This document shows positions 5,287 to 7,679 of a DNA stretch of 7,679 nucleotides, in pieces. The DNA comes from Victivallales bacterium. GTDB taxonomy: Bacteria > Verrucomicrobiota > Lentisphaeria > Oligosphaerales > Oligosphaeraceae. Position 1 is the stretch's first letter; each line of letters starts with the position of its first letter. The translations under genes were made by a program, and so were the position numbers. The notes beneath the pieces were generated by a model. That model saw only the letters and a list, made by a program, of their open reading frames with translations, searched no databases and was not told the DNA's origin. The stretch lies in contig JAFYGL010000024.1 in the NCBI GenBank assembly GCA_017543165.1, forward strand, positions 1 through 7,679, in the 5' to 3' direction.

Positions 5287-5323
5287 CAAGCAAGTTGAAA
5301 AAGAAGTGAGGCAAGTTAGATTT

Positions 5324-6613
5324 ATGGACAAATCATCAAGAGGCAAGAAGAAGCTGCTGCTGGTGTCATGCGCAGGGCTTGACTTATACCTGGCACAGCG
5401 GAGCAAAACGCTGGCGGCCATGGATTTCCAGCCATTGCGGCCAGTGTTTCCTGCGGTGACATGCACGGCACAGGCAACCATGCGAACTGGGCTGCCACCC
5501 GCCGAAAGCGGCATTCTCAGCAATGGCCGCTACGACAGGGAGGAATGCAAAGCCACCTTCTGGAGCCAGTCCGCCAGGCTGATGCCACGCCAGCGAATCT
5601 GGGACAAGCTGCGCAGCCACGGCGGGCGCGTGGCGGTGCTTTTCCACCAGCAAAGCCTGGGTGACTCGGCGGACATAGTCCTGTCCCCAGCACCCATCCA
5701 CAAGCATGGAGGCGGCATGGTGGAGGCATTTCATGCAAAGCCAGCCATTCTGCCTGCACAACTCAAGCGCATGACAACGGAGGCATTCCGCTTGCGCAAA
5801 TACTGGGGGCCACTTGCATCTGCGGAAGCAGGCGCATACAGTGCAGAAGCCACAGCCGCTGTGATGGAACTTTATGCACCTGAACTGGTGATGTCATATC
5901 TGCCTGACATGGACTATTGCCTGCAAAGGGAAGGGCCGCAAGGCAAGCACGTGGAACGCGAACTGGAGTATCTTGCAAACCACATCAGATACCTACTGGA
6001 CGCGGCGGATGAACTGGGATATGAAGCGGTATTCTGGGGCGACTACTCCATAGTTCCTGTTTCAAGGCCAGTCTATCCCAACAAGGTGCTGCTAGCGGCG
6101 GGGCTGTTTGCAGTCAGGGAAATCAATGGCAGGCAATATCCCGATCTGTACGAGGCAAAGGCATTCGCCATGACCGACCACCAGGCGGCGCATGTATTCG
6201 TGAATGACAAGGCACTCATTCCGCAGGCAAAAGAACTGCTTGCCTCACTGCCTGGCGTGGAGGCGGCTCTCACGCCAGAGGAGGCTGGGCTGGCACATCC
6301 AAACTGCGGGGAACTGGTGCTGCTGGCAGAGGCAGACAGCTGGTTCGCATACCAGTGGTGGGACGATGACAGAATGGCCCCCGACTACGCAACTCACGTG
6401 GACATCCATTCTAAAATCGGATACGACCCGTGCGAGCTGTTCTGGAAAATCCCGTTTTTCAGCACGGCGACAGACTGCAATCTGGTACGAGGCTCACATG
6501 GACGGGCCGACGCGCCAGCTGCATTCCACGCTTCACGGGGCATTGATTTGCTATACAGCGCAAAAACGCTGCCAGAACTGGCGGCAATGATAAAAGACGA
6601 GGTTATTGGATAA
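5324..6613 (+). CDS. Alkaline-phosphatase-superfamily phosphodiesterase/nucleotide pyrophosphatase (429 aa)
   Basis: A metal-dependent phosphoesterase of the type I phosphodiesterase/nucleotide pyrophosphatase class. Residues from ATG 5324: the nucleophile region PAVTCTAQATMRTGLPP (43-59) with Thr46 as likely nucleophile, then ESGILSNGRYDR. YLPDMDYCLQREGP (192-205) supplies Asp ligands. WGDYSIVPVSRPV, MTDHQAAHVFVND (283-295, Asp285 and His286), HVDIHSKIGYDP (358-369, His362) and a closing GSHGR (390-394) complete the usual order. No signal peptide or membrane segment, so cytoplasmic. The substrate is unknown; from memory, relatives occur in ebo/edb-type clusters, but no other member is present here. 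TTG 5255 and ATG 5273 are alternative starts. ATG 5324 is preferred because the conserved core begins 10 residues later, although its ribosome binding site (GAGG 5308-5311, 12 nt) is weak. The stop TAA 6611-6613 overlaps the tsaD start. Confidence 0.85.
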   Translation: MDKSSRGKKKLLLVSCAGLDLYLAQRSKTLAAMDFQPLRPVFPAVTCTAQATMRTGLPPAESGILSNGRYDREECKATFWSQSARLMPRQRIWDKLRSHGGRVAVLFHQQSLGDSADIVLSPAPIHKHGGGMVEAFHAKPAILPAQLKRMTTEAFRLRKYWGPLASAEAGAYSAEATAAVMELYAPELVMSYLPDMDYCLQREGPQGKHVERELEYLANHIRYLLDAADELGYEAVFWGDYSIVPVSRPVYPNKVLLAAGLFAVREINGRQYPDLYEAKAFAMTDHQAAHVFVNDKALIPQAKELLASLPGVEAALTPEEAGLAHPNCGELVLLAEADSWFAYQWWDDDRMAPDYATHVDIHSKIGYDPCELFWKIPFFSTATDCNLVRGSHGRADAPAAFHASRGIDLLYSAKTLPELAAMIKDEVIG

Positions 6614-7679
6614 TGTTGGTACTTGGCATTGAAAGCAGTTGCGACGAAACCGCAGCCGCATTGGTGGAGGATGGTTTCACCGTACGCTCCAGTGTGATTT
6701 CCTCACAGATAGCAAAGCATGCGCAGTTTGGCGGCGTTGTTCCCGAACTGGCGGCAAGGGAACACCTGAAGAACATCGCGCCCGTGGTGGAAAGCGCACT
6801 AAGGGAAGCAGGCGTGAGTCTGAAGGACATCGACGCGGTGGGCGTCACGAATCGTCCAGGCCTGGTGCCTGCCCTGCTGGTGGGCAATGCATACGCCAAG
6901 GGGCTTGCCGCGGCGCGAAACATACCCATCGTGGGCATAAACCACTTTCTAGGACACATTTACGGCGCCTTCCTGGAAAACAAGGAATTGCTGGAAGACG
7001 AAGGCAATTTCCCTATTCTTGCGCTGGTGGTGTCAGGCGGGCATACCGCAATCGTGAAGATTCCCGCCGACGGCAAGGCCAGCATCCTTGGCTCCACACT
7101 GGACGACGCCGCAGGAGAGGCGCTGGACAAGGCGGCGAAGGCAATGGGACTGCCCTACCCTGGCGGCCCCGTCATAGACAGGCTCTCCAAGGAAGGCAAT
7201 CCTGCCGCTTTCGCATTCCCGCGCTCATTGACTGGCGCGGCAGGCAAGGCGGTCAGCCCAGAACACAGGTTCGACTTCAGTTTCAGCGGCGTAAAAACCT
7301 CGCTGCTATATGCGCTCAAGGGTGATGAATCAATCGCGCAAACACGGCTGAATGATTTGGCCGCCAGTTTCCAGGAAGCGGTGATAGATGTGCTGGACAT
7401 GAAGTCCAGGGACGCGGCAAAGGCCATCGGCGCAAAGGTGGTATGCCTGTGCGGCGGCGTGGCTTGCAACAGCCGCCTCCGTGAAAAAATCGCCGCTTCC
7501 TGCCAGAAACGAGGAAGGCGCTTCGTATGCGCGCCGCCAAAATACTGCACAGACAACGCTGCCATGATTGGCGGTCTTGCCTGGCACTATCTCAAGCACG
7601 GCGGCAATGCTGACGTATTTGGAATCAACGCACGCCTGGAGTCATCGCTAGGCACCCTGCCCTTCGCACCCTTGGCATA
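6613..7679 (+). CDS. tsaD: TsaD, tRNA t6A37 threonylcarbamoyltransferase (cut at window edge)
   Basis: Transfers the threonylcarbamoyl group from threonylcarbamoyl-AMP to A37 of ANN-decoding tRNAs, working with TsaB and TsaE; cytoplasmic and essential in many bacteria. ATG 6613-6615 begins MLVLGIESSCDETAA, the family N-terminus. Metal ligands are His111 and His115 (INHFLGHI) and Asp314 (YCTDNAAMIGG). FGGVVPELAAREH (39-51), LVVSGGHTA (138-146), GEALDKAAKAMGL, PYPGGP, FSFSGVKTSL and CLCGGVACNSRLR are all in place, giving an ASKHA fold with no gap. The frame is open for 355 codons; the final two bases TA could begin a stop codon, and the length (about 340 aa is usual) suggests the gene ends there. 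TAA and ATG share one base, and GAGG at 6599-6602 is a good ribosome binding site, so it is likely translationally coupled to the phosphodiesterase. Confidence 0.97.
   Translation, partial: MLVLGIESSCDETAAALVEDGFTVRSSVISSQIAKHAQFGGVVPELAAREHLKNIAPVVESALREAGVSLKDIDAVGVTNRPGLVPALLVGNAYAKGLAAARNIPIVGINHFLGHIYGAFLENKELLEDEGNFPILALVVSGGHTAIVKIPADGKASILGSTLDDAAGEALDKAAKAMGLPYPGGPVIDRLSKEGNPAAFAFPRSLTGAAGKAVSPEHRFDFSFSGVKTSLLYALKGDESIAQTRLNDLAASFQEAVIDVLDMKSRDAAKAIGAKVVCLCGGVACNSRLREKIAASCQKRGRRFVCAPPKYCTDNAAMIGGLAWHYLKHGGNADVFGINARLESSLGTLPFAPLA

Larger units (their letters stand above)
3963..5323. other. 1.36-kb repeat-dense intergenic region
   Basis: No credible gene was found between the hydrolase start and the phosphodiesterase start. 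Open frames crossing it are low complexity or follow repeat units, and lack recognisable domains. From left to right it holds promoter-like boxes (4113-4152), a small hairpin GACCG-TAAT-CGGTC (4181-4194), an 8-bp array, a structured element, a 20-26-bp array, a 17-bp duplication, a pair of 15-17-bp direct repeats and a long perfect inverted repeat. The 12-mer CGCTCTGTTCCC occurs at 4084-4095 and again at 4841-4852, bracketing most of the arrays. Confidence 0.8.

Overview
The window holds six protein genes and one unusually repeat-rich intergenic stretch. Gene content (quinolinate synthase, TsaD, an exported beta-barrel-type protein with an outer-membrane C-terminus) indicates a Gram-negative bacterium. 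Intergenic short-unit arrays alternating with ordinary GC-rich genes remind me of gut or environmental PVC-type genomes (Lentisphaerota/Kiritimatiellota), but that placement is a guess.

Layout. Bases 1-138: edge of a 7-mer repeat and a strong minus-strand terminator. 139-522 (-): a small exported protein whose whole mature part is a 6-7-residue repeat carrying 15 Cys-Cys pairs. 523-751: AT-rich divergent promoter region. 752-1654 (+): nadA. 1655-1741: G-tract hairpin between converging genes. 1742-2575 (-): exported beta-barrel-like protein resembling DUF3034, with a visible promoter and leader. 2734-2770: terminator. 2814-3962 (-): alpha/beta hydrolase with a GNSMGG nucleophile elbow and an extra C-terminal region. 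3963-5323: 1.36 kb without a credible gene. 5324-6613 (+): alkaline-phosphatase-superfamily phosphodiesterase. 6613-7679 (+): tsaD, sharing one base with the preceding stop codon and cut by the window edge at or next to its stop.

The 3963-5323 region contains, in order: divergent promoter-like boxes, an array of ten 8-bp units closed by an inverted copy of its own first unit, a roughly 125-nt element with nested complementary arms, a 20-26-bp tandem array, a 17-bp tandem duplication, and a perfect 103-bp inverted repeat around a 66-bp spacer (4882-5153).

How the genes fit together: NadA starts de novo NAD synthesis and TsaD carries out tRNA t6A modification; both are housekeeping. The phosphodiesterase and tsaD appear translationally coupled. 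The hydrolase and the barrel protein are separated by a terminator and are probably independent units. The best candidates for something undescribed are the Cys-Cys repeat protein and the 103-bp inverted repeat upstream of the phosphodiesterase-tsaD pair.
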